Program-made: the position numbers and the translations under genes
The notes under the pieces: generated by a model
What the model was told of the DNA's origin: nothing
Seen by the model: the letters and a program-made list of their open reading frames with translations, nothing else
Databases searched by the model: none
In this document: positions 63,779 to 64,000 of the stretch, in pieces
How the letters are laid out: the number at the start of each line of letters is the position of its first letter
Numbering within the stretch: position 1 is the first letter of the stretch
NCBI RefSeq assembly: GCF_015352985.1
Contig: NZ_JACYXF010000007.1
Location: 62,001 to 126,000 of the forward strand
Reading direction: 5' to 3'
DNA from: Noviherbaspirillum malthae
Lineage (GTDB): Bacteria > Pseudomonadota > Gammaproteobacteria > Burkholderiales > Burkholderiaceae_D
Length of the DNA stretch: 64,000 nt

Positions 63779-64000
63779 ATGCACGTGCGCAAGTCGCTTC
63801 CTTCGAGGAGTGGCGTGACGCGGCAAGAAGCTTCATCGCCGCCGGCATGGCGCCGCATGAAATCGACTGGAGCGAAGAAGGGCAGGAACCCGGGCTGTTC
63901 GCAGGCGATGAGGGCGTGCAGGATCAGCACGCGCAGCCGGGAGTCTTGCAGGTATCGCGCGAACTGTTCGGCCTGCTGCAGCAGGCTGCCAGCTTCCGCG
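63775..64000 (+). CDS. UdgX/DUF4130-family DNA repair protein, N-terminal part
   Basis: Runs off the window; 75 codons seen. The start overlaps the radical SAM stop (ATGA). Its N-terminus (FEEWRDAARSFIAAGMAPHE, then EEGQEPGLFAGDEG, VSRELFGLLQQAASFR) matches the DUF4130 domain that precedes UdgX in the two-gene system with the radical SAM protein. UdgX forms a covalent link to uracil-containing DNA. The glycosylase domain itself lies beyond the edge. Confidence 0.75.
   Translation, partial: MNARAQVASFEEWRDAARSFIAAGMAPHEIDWSEEGQEPGLFAGDEGVQDQHAQPGVLQVSRELFGLLQQAASFR

Overview
The window is GC-rich, densely coded DNA from a Gram-negative bacterium, most likely a betaproteobacterium of the order Burkholderiales. 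Gene content and order (formate dehydrogenase operon with DUF3305/DUF3306 partners, PilE-FimT-PilV-PilW-PilX-PilY1 operon, MgtC, short MAPEG protein, P. syringae-like hrp boxes) fit the family Oxalobacteraceae (Herbaspirillum/Noviherbaspirillum type). This placement is an inference from gene content. No rRNA, tRNA, CRISPR array or complete insertion sequence was found.

Layout. 1-5.5 kb: acyl-CoA synthetase (cut by the edge), Crp-type regulator, MgtC-like membrane protein, PfpI-like protein, EamA exporter, small lipoprotein. 5.5-23.1 kb: a molybdenum/tungsten block with a TupBC-type tungstate ABC transporter, FdhD, a respiratory formate dehydrogenase (FdhABC plus small accessory proteins), TorD-type chaperone, a large polyferredoxin, DUF3306, DUF3305, ApbC/Mrp, MobA and MoeA. 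Tungstate or molybdate import, cofactor maturation, iron-sulfur assembly, chaperoning and the enzyme itself therefore lie side by side. 23.2-29.2 kb: a second-type Lon protease, repeat elements, and a small P450 / monooxygenase / ArsR-type regulator / PhyH group. 29.4-36.8 kb: a minor-pilin operon ending in PilY1 and a TonB-like protein. 37-46 kb: MBL hydrolase, a 270-bp MITE-like element, an F-box/leucine-rich-repeat protein, GlxA-type regulator, tautomerase, MAPEG protein, cytosine deaminase-like amidohydrolase, K+ channel, cupin. 46-52.4 kb: LivK-type binding protein, TPP enzyme, short cis-prenyltransferase, MntH and manganese catalase. 52.8-56.2 kb: PhnCDEE phosphonate/phosphite-type importer. 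56.4-64 kb: CheY, PfpI/Hsp31-like protein, a minisatellite, a formate-dehydrogenase-like molybdoenzyme overlapping a PhyH dioxygenase, small proteins, and an SOS-boxed radical SAM / UdgX DNA-repair pair that runs off the window.

The most exciting signal is a pair of unlinked candidate type III effector genes, each preceded on its own strand by a HrpL-type hrp box. One (38689-40980) encodes an F-box plus leucine-rich repeats, the architecture of Ralstonia GALA effectors, behind TGGAACC-N16-CCACTTA. The other (14244-15707) encodes an unrecognised 487-residue protein behind TGGAACT-N15-CCACTCA and sits inside the formate dehydrogenase gene block. Both look lower in GC than their neighbours. The secretion apparatus itself is not in the window.

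Other points of interest are a perfect LexA box before the radical SAM/UdgX pair, a 13-unit 9-bp minisatellite between divergent genes, a perfect ATTGTGC-N11-GCACAAT dyad in front of the formate dehydrogenase structural genes, two perfect hairpins in the mntH leader, and a REP-like repeat family.
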